From Clostridium manihotivorum (lineage in GTDB: Bacteria > Bacillota > Clostridia > Clostridiales > Clostridiaceae): a stretch of 64,000 bases of DNA. The DNA is taken from NCBI RefSeq assembly GCF_004015185.1, contig NZ_CP025746.1, positions 4,791,776-4,855,775 on the forward strand, written 5' to 3'. Positions 27,066 to 36,222 of the stretch are shown one piece after another; positions within the stretch are counted from its first letter, which is position 1, and each line of letters opens with the position of its first letter. Below the pieces are notes generated by a model, which did not search any database, was not told where the DNA came from, and saw only the letters and a program-made list of their open reading frames with translations. The position numbers and the translations under genes are program-made.

Positions 27066-27734
27066 ATGGATGAATTTTTCAGATCTGATATTTATCTTTT
27101 CATCGACGATATATTTTTCCTTATCGACTGCAAAGCTAAGCCGGAGATTCTTGAAAAAATAAGTGAGAAGCATCTTAATGAAAAAGAAATTTCTTTATCA
27201 GTAGAAGATAAGAGAAATGATTTATTGATATGGAATGCAGTATATATAAGAGAAATAGTTAAGAGTGGAGTTTCAAAGAAGTATCTTCATACGGTTTACA
27301 ATAAATACTATGATAAAATTCACACTCTATCCACCCTACTTGAGCTGCAGCAATTAGAACTTGATTTTATAGACACCTATCTAGACATTATGATAAATGA
27401 TGTAGAGATAAAAGATAACTTCATAGTTAATAAAATTCTTCAATACCTACATATCAATATTGAAAGCTACGTTTCTCTTGATACTTTATCAAAGGCCTTA
27501 GGAATATCTATTGGCTATGCTTCTGAAAGTTTCAATAAATATATGGGCACATCTATCATGAAATACGCAAAAGAGATTAAGATAGATAGGGCTAAGCATC
27601 TATTATTAAACACCGACAAAAGCATTTTAGAAATAGGCTCCTTATTAGGCTTTTACGATCAAAGCCATTTTAGTAAAACCTTTAAAACACTTGTCGGTGT
27701 ATCTCCTACTGAGTTTAGGAATAAAAACTACTAA
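27066..27734 (+). CDS. AraC-family transcriptional regulator
   Basis: 222 residues. The C-terminal 100 residues are a double helix-turn-helix AraC domain: VSLDTLSKALGISIGYASESFNKYMG, then ILEIGSLLGFYDQSHFSKTFKTLVGVSPTEFRNK. The N-terminal 110 residues (MDEFFRSDIYLFIDDIFFLIDC) match no domain I recognise and presumably sense a ligand. Convergent with the GH13 gene, ending 8 bases from it, and near the debranching enzyme, so control of alpha-glucan use is plausible but inferred. Confidence 0.87.
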   Translation: MDEFFRSDIYLFIDDIFFLIDCKAKPEILEKISEKHLNEKEISLSVEDKRNDLLIWNAVYIREIVKSGVSKKYLHTVYNKYYDKIHTLSTLLELQQLELDFIDTYLDIMINDVEIKDNFIVNKILQYLHINIESYVSLDTLSKALGISIGYASESFNKYMGTSIMKYAKEIKIDRAKHLLLNTDKSILEIGSLLGFYDQSHFSKTFKTLVGVSPTEFRNKNY

Positions 27735-27742
27735 TTATTTCA

Positions 27743-29593
27743 CTACTTTTTAAAAATTCTAAACTCATAAGGCTTTAATATTATTTCATCTTCTAACTCA
27801 GTTGCTCTATCTAAATACAAATCATGAACTGATGTATTTCTAAGGTCATTAGGTAGCTTATATGCTGTAGCTTCATTGGAGTTATTAATAATAACACTAA
27901 CAGCACCTTTTCTATAAGCTACAAATTTTGTTGCACTGCCAGCTTCTAACCAATCTATATCTATGATTTTAAACTCTGGTGTTTTTGCTCTTAGTTCTAT
28001 TAATTTTTTTATAAAGGCATATAATTCTTTATCTTGTTTTTCTTCTTCCCATATCATGCATCTTCTATTTAGGTCAGAGTAATGACCTTTTTCGCCGTCT
28101 AACCCAATTTCATCACCGTAGTATATACAAGGCGAACCTGGTTGAGTAAACATAAATAGATATGCTAATTTTGCTTTAGCTTTATTTCCTTTTGCTATAG
28201 AAAGAATTCTTGAAGTATCATGACTGTCTAGCAAATTAAAATTAACTTCATTTACTTGTCTAGGATAGCTTATAAGCACTTGATTTACTGTATGCTTAAA
28301 CTCTTCTGCATTAAATGTATCTTCACAAAAGAATCCATTTATTCCATCAGTAAGCTTATAGTTCATTACCGCATCAAACTGATCTCCCATTACCCATGGT
28401 AGACTGTCATGCCATATTTCACCTAAGATGTAAACATCATCTTTGATCTTTCTAAGTTCATTTCTAAAATCTCTCCAAAAGGAATGATCTACTTCATTGG
28501 CAACATCTAATCTCCAAGCATCAATATCAAATTCCCTAACCCAATATCTACCTACTTCGAGCAAGTACTCTTTAACCTCTGGGTTTTCTGTATCTAGCTT
28601 TGGCATAGCAAATACAGTACCAAAAGTCTCGTAGTTCAACTTCTTGCCATTTATATTTCCCTCAACTAGCCCTTCCTTCACTGGGAACTTCTTTATATGG
28701 AACCAATCCTTATACTGTGAATTTTCTTCATTTTTAAGCACATCCTGCCACTGTTTAGATAAAAAGCCAGCATGGTTAAATACAGCATCAAGCATTATCT
28801 TTATTCCTCTTTTATGTGCCTCTTCTACTAATTCTTTAAAGGTTTCTTTAGTTCCCAAGCTTGGATCTATTTCCATATAATCTATTGTGTCATATCTATG
28901 ATTAGCGCTTGCAGTAAATATTGGACAGAAGTAAATACCGTTTATACCTAAGTCTTTTAGGTAATCAAGCTTATCTATTACACCTCTTAGGTCTCCACCC
29001 ATAAAATTATTGGAGGTAGGCTCAGTCCCCCATGGAACTACATCTTCAGGATCTATAGAATGATCTCCATTGGCAAACCTATCAGGAAATATCTGATACC
29101 ATACTGTATCCTTAACCCATTTTGGAGTATTGGCTACATCTATTCCATTTAAGTAAGGGAAACAGAAAAAGTTCATTGGATTAGATAAAACTTCTATATC
29201 TTCACCTAACTCACCAATTGGAAGATTAAATATCTTTCTCTCAGTGAATAATAATCTTTCTGAATCATTCTCTAATATAAATGCGTATCTTGAACGCTTA
29301 TATGGAGGTTTGTATTCAGCAAACCAGTAATCGAAATATTCTGTTTCAGCCTCTTTTGTCATCTCAAAGTTTTCTGCGCTTGACCAAACAGAGCCCTTTG
29401 CATTTAAGTTACCGCCATCAGCTCCACCGGCTTCCCATATATAAGGATCTCCTACTCTTAAAAAGGCTTTTTTTACCTCACCTTTTTTAGTTCTAATTCT
29501 TAAATGAAGAGTTTCTCTATCATATCCATAACTAAAATTACTTTTTGGTAAATGATATATTGCCTCTTTAGTTATACTTTCTTTCATACTCAT
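27743..29593 (-). CDS. GH13 alpha-amylase/neopullulanase-type glycosidase
   Basis: 616 residues. An N-terminal beta-sandwich (about residues 10-125) of the type seen in neopullulanase/cyclomaltodextrinase precedes the catalytic barrel. The four conserved GH13 regions are visible: DAVFNHAG, FDIDAWRLDVANEVDH (nucleophile Asp), YILGEIWHD (acid/base Glu) and NLLDSHDTSR. There is no signal peptide, so it acts on imported maltodextrins. The start was set at ATG 29593, after AGGGGTGAT. It probably works with the debranching enzyme 1.7 kb away. Confidence 0.9.
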   Translation of the reverse strand: MSMKESITKEAIYHLPKSNFSYGYDRETLHLRIRTKKGEVKKAFLRVGDPYIWEAGGADGGNLNAKGSVWSSAENFEMTKEAETEYFDYWFAEYKPPYKRSRYAFILENDSERLLFTERKIFNLPIGELGEDIEVLSNPMNFFCFPYLNGIDVANTPKWVKDTVWYQIFPDRFANGDHSIDPEDVVPWGTEPTSNNFMGGDLRGVIDKLDYLKDLGINGIYFCPIFTASANHRYDTIDYMEIDPSLGTKETFKELVEEAHKRGIKIMLDAVFNHAGFLSKQWQDVLKNEENSQYKDWFHIKKFPVKEGLVEGNINGKKLNYETFGTVFAMPKLDTENPEVKEYLLEVGRYWVREFDIDAWRLDVANEVDHSFWRDFRNELRKIKDDVYILGEIWHDSLPWVMGDQFDAVMNYKLTDGINGFFCEDTFNAEEFKHTVNQVLISYPRQVNEVNFNLLDSHDTSRILSIAKGNKAKAKLAYLFMFTQPGSPCIYYGDEIGLDGEKGHYSDLNRRCMIWEEEKQDKELYAFIKKLIELRAKTPEFKIIDIDWLEAGSATKFVAYRKGAVSVIINNSNEATAYKLPNDLRNTSVHDLYLDRATELEDEIILKPYEFRIFKK

Positions 29594-29723
29594 AAAATCA
29601 CCCCTGATTATTTTTTTCACCTTCATTCTAGCAAAATAATCAACAGTGATTTGTATATTAGTAATATTTATTGTATATATTTAATGCAAGTTTTATTTTT
29701 ATTTTTCTTTCGGAACCTTTATT

Positions 29724-31511
29724 TTAAGTTACCTCTTTAATTAAATAGCAACTACCAGCAACTCGCTTAACCTCTTTTTTTATAGACGCTACATAAAGCC
29801 CCACTTCTTCAGGATTAGAAAACCTATTAAATCTTCCAAATAACCCCGCAATGGATAAAGAGGTAATAGGAAGCTTTTCAGTGTTACCACTTCTACTAAC
29901 TGCTTCTATATATTTATTGTTCTTATCTTTCTCATTGAAATAATTTAGCACTCCTTTGTCAAAACTAGTTACGATTTCTTCGCATATCTTTTTACACTCC
30001 TCAATGGGGTTTTCTATTATACATACAAAATCATCTCCACCAATATGGCCAACAAATCCGTTGTAGGGGAAAAGCTCTTTTATTTTAGAGTTTATCAATT
30101 GAGCTGCAAATTTAATAATTTTATCTCCGTTTTCAAATCCATATGTATCATTGTATACTTTGAAGTTATCCAAATCTAAATAAAGAATGCAGTATGTTCG
30201 CTCAGTCTTGATAACATTATTTATAGTATTTTCTATAACCATGTTTCCAGGTAGTTCTGTAAGAGGATTAAGCTGTCTTGCATAATTGCATTCCAGCATC
30301 ATATTATAGTTAAGCAAAGACTTTATAGAAACAATTCCGCTATACTTACCATTATTAGTTACAATTATATAATCGTATATATTCTTAGTTTTTCTAGCCA
30401 TAGCCAATCTAGACACTTCATTAACTGGGGTATAATAGTCTACTATCAGTGGGTTATCATCCATAACCAAGGAAACTGGCCTCTTAGTAAAGACAGCAAC
30501 TCCAAATTGGGTAGCAAGAGCAGAATCTAAGGTATGCTTCATAATAAGTCCAACTGGAACTTGATCCTCCACTATGCAAGCACCGGTAATGTCATTTTCA
30601 TCAAAGTACTCTTTAACCACTTTACAATGTGTGTCAGGACTAAAAGGCTTGTCGTATCTAACTATTTCACCTATGTGATTGGAGTAATTGCTATTATGTA
30701 TATTACTTTTAAGCTTATTACATCTTAAGATAAGCTCCCTTACAGAGCTAGAAATATCTAAAAAGGTTCCAGCTGGTCTCGCTATAAAAAAGCCTTGTCC
30801 CGCATATACCCCTAAGCTTATTAGAGTCTTCAATTCCTCTTCTGTTTCTATACCTTCAGCTATAAGCTTCATATTAGTTGCTTCAGAAAGCTTTACAAAA
30901 CACTCTATTAAAGATTGTTTAAAAGAATCAGTGTTTACGTTTCTGATTAAATCCGTATCAATTTTAATAAAATGTGGCTTAGTCTCGTTTAACATTTTAA
31001 GGCCAGAATAGCCTGAACCAGTATCATCAACTGCAATTTTATAACCTTGATCCACATAATTATCAAGAGCTTGTCTAAATCCTTTGTAATCTTCTATACA
31101 GGTTTTTTCAGTTATTTCAAATACTATACAATCCGGTGATACATTGTTTGCTAAAAGAAATTCCTTAGTAAAACCTTTCTTAAATTTCTCATCCTTAAAA
31201 ATATGAGGATCTACATTTATAAAAAGATGCCTATCTTTTTCAATATTAGAAGCACGTTCAATAGCTTTTATTCTGCATAGTTGTTCTAGTTCCCAAGTCT
31301 TTTTGTAAGTTTGAGCAGCTTTAAATAGTTTATCTGGACTCTGCAAAGGTGACTCCTCAGGGCCTCTACTCAAAGCCTCATAGCCTATGATAGTAGCATC
31401 TAACAGTGAAACAATAGGTTGATATACTGTGTAAATATCTTTATTGTCAAGTATACTGTCCAATTCATCCACCTCACTATAATTTGAAATCTCCACTAAC
31501 TCATTTATCAT
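29724..31511 (-). CDS. EAL-CBS-GGDEF signalling protein
   Basis: About 595 residues, three parts. EAL domain first (YQPIVSLLDATIIGYEALSR, then FINVDP, VFEITEKTCIED, IAVDDTGSGYSGL and IAEGIETEEELKTLI): all residues expected for metal binding and c-di-GMP hydrolysis appear present. Two CBS motifs follow (about residues 290-410), likely a nucleotide sensor. The GGDEF domain is last (LYLDLDNFKVYNDTYGFENG, then GHIGGDDFVCI), with GGDDF in place of GGDEF. Together this suggests a phosphodiesterase with a degenerate or regulatory cyclase domain. ATG 31511 has GAGGAG upstream and was preferred to 31538. No transmembrane helix. Confidence 0.88.
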   Translation of the reverse strand: MINELVEISNYSEVDELDSILDNKDIYTVYQPIVSLLDATIIGYEALSRGPEESPLQSPDKLFKAAQTYKKTWELEQLCRIKAIERASNIEKDRHLFINVDPHIFKDEKFKKGFTKEFLLANNVSPDCIVFEITEKTCIEDYKGFRQALDNYVDQGYKIAVDDTGSGYSGLKMLNETKPHFIKIDTDLIRNVNTDSFKQSLIECFVKLSEATNMKLIAEGIETEEELKTLISLGVYAGQGFFIARPAGTFLDISSSVRELILRCNKLKSNIHNSNYSNHIGEIVRYDKPFSPDTHCKVVKEYFDENDITGACIVEDQVPVGLIMKHTLDSALATQFGVAVFTKRPVSLVMDDNPLIVDYYTPVNEVSRLAMARKTKNIYDYIIVTNNGKYSGIVSIKSLLNYNMMLECNYARQLNPLTELPGNMVIENTINNVIKTERTYCILYLDLDNFKVYNDTYGFENGDKIIKFAAQLINSKIKELFPYNGFVGHIGGDDFVCIIENPIEECKKICEEIVTSFDKGVLNYFNEKDKNNKYIEAVSRSGNTEKLPITSLSIAGLFGRFNRFSNPEEVGLYVASIKKEVKRVAGSCYLIKEVT

Positions 31512-31922
31512 ATAAGTAATCTCCTCATAGGTTTTCATTAAGGTTTCTCAAAACAACAATCTATACATAAAGAACATTCTATTATAGTTCCAATAGTGCT
31601 GTCAGATATTTTAGAAACCTACTATTTTTTCAATACATTTAAAATCTACCATACCTTCATTAAGGCTTATTGTTATTTAAGTTAATTTCATGTAAAAAAA
31701 GTTAATTTAAAAGAAGTTGCTATTAGTATCTGTCTTTTTTGAACGTATATGAGTAAATTCTAACATGAGACATAATTTCTCTTTTCCATTATACTTTAGG
31801 TGATTAACCCTTCAGGGCGAATTACTAAATAATAAGTATAGGCTATGCTAATGAAGGTATTTATCTTCCTTCTTAGCATAGCCTCTTTCTTCATAAATAA
31901 TTGTGAAATATTTTATTTTTCC
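31512..31922. other. Gap with repeats and a hairpin, no gene
   Basis: Holds a diverged family 4 copy (31727-31776). It also has a strong inverted repeat AGGCTATGCTAA/TTAGCATAGCCT (31839-31883) followed by CTTTCTTC on the plus strand. Confidence 0.55.
31727..31776. repeat. Family 4 repeat, diverged copy
   Basis: TATCTGTCTTTTTTGAACG at the left and a right arm TTCTAACATGAGACATAAT that keeps the family spacing but has lost the GGCAGG core. Confidence 0.5.
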
Positions 31923-32291
31923 TTAAATCTCTTTATAAAAGTCCCTTAAGCTACCAATAAAGGATCCTTCATATTTAGTCCCTAACTTATGATCCCTAAT
32001 CATAACTTTTGTATTAGGGTCGACTCCATTTTTTATACAATGAGTAGCAAATATAACAATCTGCTCTTTGCCTGCAGCATATGGTTCAAGGGCTGGCTCT
32101 CCTTCTAAAGTATAAAATGGTTCTTCTCTAAGCTTCACAAATCTCAAGGCACTATCATAATCTATTTCCTTCTTGTCTTGCGAACACATAATGAAAGTAT
32201 GATGAAAATCATTTTTTACCGCTGTTTCATAGTCATAACTTTCTATATATCCATCAGTTAATACAATTCCTATTATTGGAACAAACTTCAT
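31923..32291 (-). CDS. Conserved-looking protein of unknown function (122 residues)
   Basis: Starts MKFVPIIGIVLTDGYIESYD after AAGGGAGAG. Soluble, mixed alpha/beta, with FHHTFIMCSQDKKEIDYDSA and IVIFATHCIKNGVDPNTKVM. No family was recognised. It stands between an EAL-GGDEF gene and a DUF445 gene on the same strand with gaps of 100 bases or more, so operon membership is unclear. Confidence 0.65.
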   Translation of the reverse strand: MKFVPIIGIVLTDGYIESYDYETAVKNDFHHTFIMCSQDKKEIDYDSALRFVKLREEPFYTLEGEPALEPYAAGKEQIVIFATHCIKNGVDPNTKVMIRDHKLGTKYEGSFIGSLRDFYKEI

Positions 32292-32399
32292 AATAATTAA
32301 CTCTCCCTTAAAGTTATATATTAAATTACTTTTTTTATCGTAAGCAATGATTTCTAACTTAACATGTTTACTAGGGAGAAAAATATATTTTATAAAACT

Positions 32400-33650
32400 C
32401 TAAATAACAAGTAGTTTGATTCCTCCAAGCACTAGGCCTATTAAAAAGCCGCAGATTGCGCCATTGATTCTTATCCATTGCAAGTCGCTTCCAACTTTAT
32501 CTTCAATCAAATCAATCAATGTTTCTGTATCTAGCTTTTCTATATTTTCTTTAACTAGCAGTCCTATCTTTTCATGATTTGTATGTATATAGGTTGATAT
32601 TTGGCTGCGTATATTTTTTTCTAGTTTGTCTATGAGGTCCTTATCTTCTGATATGTTTATGAGTAGGTTATCGATAAAAGGCAATATATTTTCCTTCATT
32701 GATACTTCATCATTAAAATAATACAAAATCTTATCCTCAGCATCTTTTAATATACTCAAGGAAATTTCTTTAAACCTATCACTACTGCTTAGTTCCATCT
32801 TATAATTATCTATCTTTTCTATAAAGCTGTCATCGTCAGTAAGTTGTCTCACATTATCATTAATAGACTGGATAAGCATTACCCTGGTAGGATTTTTGAT
32901 ATCCTCTAGTTCTTTAAGTATAAGCAATATAAATTCTTGAATGGTACTTCCAATCTTATCTTCTCCAACAATTCCAACTACTGTATTAAGCGTAAACTGT
33001 AGCATACCTTTTTTTTGAACCTTCTTAACAGCATTGACAGATGTTGCCGCTATTTCTCTTCTTACCTCTTCCCTATTTACTGCTTCTCTAACCTTTTCTA
33101 TAAGAATATCTACAAGCTTATCCTGATAGTCATGACTTAATCCTTCCTCTACCAATTCTTCAACAACATTTTTAGTATCTACCTTAGATAAATAATCACT
33201 TATATATTTATTTATATGTATTGAAATTTCTTCTACTTCAACTGAATTCTTAACTCTTTCTATTATACTGAGTAAGCCTACTCTAAATTGCTCTGTATAT
33301 ATGCCTTTTCTACATATACCTAAGACCTTTTGAGAAAAATTAACTTTTTCTACTCTTTGGATTACACTAGCTTTACTTAGCAAATCATCTTTTACTATTG
33401 AAACTAAAGCCATGGTTATACGTTCTCTATTCTTCGGCAAAAGCGCAGTATGTGGAATAGGCACCCCTAATGGATGACGGAAAAGTGCTGTTACCGCAAA
33501 CCAGTCAGCAAGCCCTCCTACTAAGCCCGCTTCAAAACCGCTTTGAAGCAAAAAGATTATTGAGTTATTATTAAAAAATATGGTTGCTATAAATCCAATA
33601 AGCATTATAACTAATGATATGGAAGCCTTTTGGTAAGTTTTTATCTTCAT
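32400..33650 (-). CDS. DUF445 family membrane protein
   Basis: 416 residues. N-terminal helix pair then GFEAGLVGGLADWFAVTALFRHPLGVPIPHTALLP, the hallmark of DUF445. A long amphipathic helical middle follows, and a C-terminal helix (INGAICGFLIGLVLGGIKLLVI). The two terminal membrane segments with a large soluble middle suggest a membrane-tethered helical protein; function unknown. ATG 33650 follows GAAGGAG. The longer frame reads back into a family 1 repeat and was rejected. Confidence 0.87.
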   Translation of the reverse strand: MKIKTYQKASISLVIMLIGFIATIFFNNNSIIFLLQSGFEAGLVGGLADWFAVTALFRHPLGVPIPHTALLPKNRERITMALVSIVKDDLLSKASVIQRVEKVNFSQKVLGICRKGIYTEQFRVGLLSIIERVKNSVEVEEISIHINKYISDYLSKVDTKNVVEELVEEGLSHDYQDKLVDILIEKVREAVNREEVRREIAATSVNAVKKVQKKGMLQFTLNTVVGIVGEDKIGSTIQEFILLILKELEDIKNPTRVMLIQSINDNVRQLTDDDSFIEKIDNYKMELSSSDRFKEISLSILKDAEDKILYYFNDEVSMKENILPFIDNLLINISEDKDLIDKLEKNIRSQISTYIHTNHEKIGLLVKENIEKLDTETLIDLIEDKVGSDLQWIRINGAICGFLIGLVLGGIKLLVI

Positions 33651-33670
33651 ATTTATACTCCTTCTTATAT

Positions 33671-33767
33671 AGGGAACCGACTTCAACTACTAATTTATAC
33701 ATGCCAAAAATCACTAGAAGCCGGGATTTTATAACAAGTATAAATTAAGTTTTCATATAGGTTCGCT
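33671..33767. repeat. Family 1 palindromic repeat upstream of DUF445 gene
   Basis: AGGGAACC at the left, arms TAATTTATAC and GTATAAATTAAG, and AGGTTCGCT at the right; inverted relative to the 26590 copy. It begins 21 bases before the DUF445 start, so it probably lies in the 5' leader. Confidence 0.75.
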
Positions 33768-33769
33768 AT

Positions 33770-33866
33770 AGGTTCCTAACTCAACTATTAATTTATACAT
33801 AACCGAAAATTCCCAGAAGCCAAGATTTTAGAACAAGCATAAATTAAGTTTCGATATAGAAACCTT
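33770..33866. repeat. Family 1 palindromic repeat, second copy of a tandem pair
   Basis: AGGTTCCTA...GAAACCT ends with AATTTATAC and CATAAATTAAG arms, same orientation as its neighbour and 2-3 bases away. Confidence 0.7.
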
Positions 33867-33901
33867 TAATTCTATCAATATACAAACTTCATTTTATTAT
33901 A

Positions 33902-34240
33902 AGCTATGTTTAATAATATTGTTGAAATTAAGTGGTCATGAAGGAGATGCTATATGAGCGAGCAATTAGCGCAAGCTAGAGATAAACTACTTCATATTGA
34001 AATTTGTCAAAATAAAACTTCGCAGATTCATCGAAAGCTTTATTTTGAGTTCAAGGATTGAAGTAGTTTATCTATTCAGCTGAACAGATGTATCACTTCG
34101 ATCCTTAAACCATTTTTAAAGCTCTCACTGGTTTTGGTGAGAGAATTTAAAAATATAAATTTTATTACGAAGTGATACATCTATCATCTAAGCATCGAAT
34201 GACTGACCTCTTAATTTCAACACAGTACTTTAACAGAGCC
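33902..34240. mobile_element. Family 3 MITE, 339 bp, with exact 8-bp target duplication
   Basis: Flanked by TTATTATA on both sides. Ends AGCTATGTTTAA and TTTAACAGAGCC. Its loop carries two stacked palindromes: 33980-34073 (AGATAAACTACTTCA/TGAAGTAGTTTATCT) and a 97-bp family 2 copy at 34085-34181. Confidence 0.88.
34085..34181. repeat. Family 2 97-bp palindromic repeat nested in a MITE
   Basis: AGATGTATCACTTCG and CGAAGTGATACATCT are perfect complements at the ends. An inner hairpin CTCTCAC/GTGAGAG with loop TGGTTTTG lies between them. Confidence 0.8.
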
Positions 34241-34333
34241 TTATTATATTATCTCTTATTCTATAATAAATTCCATTAAGATACATTATACTCTCATTCT
34301 TCATACTCTAAAATAAATTATTATGAATAAAAC

Positions 34334-34368
34334 AAAAAAATCACTGAAGCAAACTCCTTCAGTGATTT
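34334..34368 (-). terminator. Terminator probably belonging to the hemerythrin gene
   Basis: AAATCACTGAAG pairs with CTTCAGTGATTT; on the minus strand seven T follow. A MITE (34380-34678) now separates it from the gene it most likely served. Confidence 0.7.
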
Positions 34369-34379
34369 CATATAATTTA

Positions 34380-34678
34380 GGCTATGTTTAAAAATATTAA
34401 TTCGTTGTGCAAGCTAGAGATAAACTACTTCATATTGAAATTTGTCAAAATAAAACTTCGCAGATTCATCGAAAGCTTTATTTTGAGTTCAAGGATTGAA
34501 GTAGTTTATCTATTCAGCTGAACAGATGTATCACTTCGATCCTTAAACCATTTTTAAAGCTCTCACTGGTTTTGGTGAGAGAATTTAAAAATATAAATTT
34601 TATTACGAAGTGATACATCTATCATCTAAGCATCGGATGACTGACCACTTAATTTCAACAGGGCACTTTAACAGAGCC
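34380..34678. mobile_element. Family 3 MITE, 299 bp, left end decayed
   Basis: Flanked by ATAATTTA and ATGATTTA (7 of 8 match). Ends GGCTATGTTTAA and TTTAACAGAGCC. About 50 bases of the left arm are missing or replaced. The core is near-identical to that of the MITE 480 bases away, including a 97-bp family 2 copy at 34524-34620. Confidence 0.85.
34524..34620. repeat. Family 2 97-bp palindromic repeat nested in a MITE
   Basis: Apparently identical to the copy at 34085-34181, with the same AGATGTATCACTTCG end and the same inner hairpin. Confidence 0.8.
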
Positions 34679-34693
34679 ATGATTTAATATTTA

Positions 34694-35110
34694 TTAGAAT
34701 ACGCCTTTTTCATTTAAAAACTTGCCATACCTTATATCTTCTTTAACTATATGCTCACTTATCCAATCAATTAGAAATGTCAATATGTTCATCATAGCAT
34801 TCTTTTGCTTTATGTAGATGTCTTGCTTTTGTAAGTCAGAAAGTTTTCCTATGAACTCCTCATGTTGCACTTTATGATCATCAACTATATCATATCCATT
34901 TCTACGCAAAAGCTGTTCTTCATAATCAAAGTGGTATTCAGTGTAGTTCTTCAACTCATTTAACACTTCTCTTATTTCTTCATAACGATCTTCTTCCTCT
35001 GAACTACTCTTAATTAAATCCATTAGTTTTCCTGCAATAGCAAATAACTGTTTATGTTGATCGTCTATTTCTTGTACATTTACGCTATAAGAATCTTTCC
35101 ATTGCAACAT
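34694..35110 (-). CDS. Bacteriohemerythrin
   Basis: 138 residues, the usual single-domain length. Di-iron ligands can be placed: histidine in EIDDQHKQLF, HFDYEEQLL with preceding YH, HKVQHEEFI and the final HIVKEDIRYGKFL. Such proteins bind oxygen and in anaerobes are thought to store, sense or remove it. AGGAGGAAT precedes the ATG. The neighbouring pyruvate-kinase-like gene ends 75 bases upstream, so co-transcription is possible. Confidence 0.92.
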   Translation of the reverse strand: MLQWKDSYSVNVQEIDDQHKQLFAIAGKLMDLIKSSSEEEDRYEEIREVLNELKNYTEYHFDYEEQLLRRNGYDIVDDHKVQHEEFIGKLSDLQKQDIYIKQKNAMMNILTFLIDWISEHIVKEDIRYGKFLNEKGVF

Positions 35111-35184
35111 AATTTAATTCCTCCTGATTAATACTAATAAACTCATTATAACAGAACGACTGTTCATTAATAAGTGTATACTTA

Positions 35185-36222
35185 TTAGCTTTTCTTGAAT
35201 ACCTTGGAATAAAACTCTGTTGCTCTTTTCAGTACTCTTATTGCATTTACGGGATCTCTCCCTACAGATGTCTCCCCGGTAAGCATAAATCCACTTACAC
35301 CTCCACCAATACAATAAAAAATATCATTCATTTCATTTACTGTTGGCTTTTCTTCTTCTTTTAGCGAATCTAGTACATGAGTTGCTATTATAACATCCTT
35401 AGAGCTATTCTTCATAGCTCTTATAAAGTTATGCTGATAAAGAGCCATTTTATATATGTTAGTTTCTGGAAGCAAGTCCCCCCGCCCTAACACAACTCCA
35501 TCTACCTTTGAGGATATTAACTTTATGTTGTTTATGGCCTTTTCTGTCTCTATTTTCGCCCACAACCTAGGATTATATTTTTGTTCTTTATTAAGCTCTT
35601 TTACAACTCCTATAAAGTTATCAATATCTTTTTCATCATATACATAAGAATATACAATAATGTCTACCTTACTATCTATGCAAAACTTTATATCCTTAAA
35701 GTCTTTCTTATTTACTTCTTTTGATTTCCTATTTAACCCTGGCAAGTTGCAGCCTTTTTCCGCCCTAATTACTCCTCCACATACTGTTCTGCATTGTAAT
35801 ATTCCACTTTGCTTACTTAATACTTCAAATTCCATACTTCCATCTTTCATAAATACAGTTTTTACTGAGCATTCAAGTAAGTCCTGTTCCTCTATATTAA
35901 GGGGAACAAGTAATTCGTTTCTATGCTGCCAAAATTCTAAGATGTCACTATACCTATCTTCTGAACAGAAATATATTATATTATCATTTGTTACTTTTAT
36001 TACCTTGTCAAAGCATCTTCCTACCCTTACTTTATGACCTTGTATATCACCAATTATAGATATCTTAGGAAAACTTCCCTTTATGTATTTAATTATCTCT
36101 CCTACATTGTCATAGTCACAATGTGAAAAATTTATTCTTATACTGTTTGCCCCTTCTCCTATAATCCTTTTTATATCTTGTCTTGTCCTTACTTTAGGTC
36201 CTATTGTAGCGATTGTTAGCAT
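35185..36222 (-). CDS. Short pyruvate-kinase-like protein lacking the C-terminal domain
   Basis: 345 residues against about 470-585 for pyruvate kinase. Motifs occur in order: TIGPKVRT, RINFSHCDY (RxNxSH with C for G), GDIQGHKVRVG in place of DTKGPEIR, KGCNLPGLN, WAKIETEKAINNI (catalytic lysine and glutamate region), GVVLGRGDL, IIATHVLDSL, FMLTGETSVGRDPVNAI. Barrel and B-domain are present; the allosteric C-domain is absent. Changed positions in the phosphate and substrate motifs make normal pyruvate kinase activity doubtful. It may be a paralogue with another phospho-substrate or a regulatory role. ATG after AAGGGG. Confidence 0.82.
   Translation of the reverse strand: MLTIATIGPKVRTRQDIKRIIGEGANSIRINFSHCDYDNVGEIIKYIKGSFPKISIIGDIQGHKVRVGRCFDKVIKVTNDNIIYFCSEDRYSDILEFWQHRNELLVPLNIEEQDLLECSVKTVFMKDGSMEFEVLSKQSGILQCRTVCGGVIRAEKGCNLPGLNRKSKEVNKKDFKDIKFCIDSKVDIIVYSYVYDEKDIDNFIGVVKELNKEQKYNPRLWAKIETEKAINNIKLISSKVDGVVLGRGDLLPETNIYKMALYQHNFIRAMKNSSKDVIIATHVLDSLKEEEKPTVNEMNDIFYCIGGGVSGFMLTGETSVGRDPVNAIRVLKRATEFYSKVFKKS

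Noticed and set aside
33651..33686. N-terminal extension of the DUF445 protein
   Set aside because: These codons run back into the leader and a family 1 repeat; GAAGGAG in front of ATG 33650 marks the start.
35660..36037. 125-codon plus-strand frame inside the pyruvate-kinase-like gene
   Set aside because: Shadow frame with low-complexity Ser/Leu/Phe composition, no start signal, opposite to a gene with clear motifs. The same holds for frames at 2745-3125, 36980-37432 and 12330-12632.
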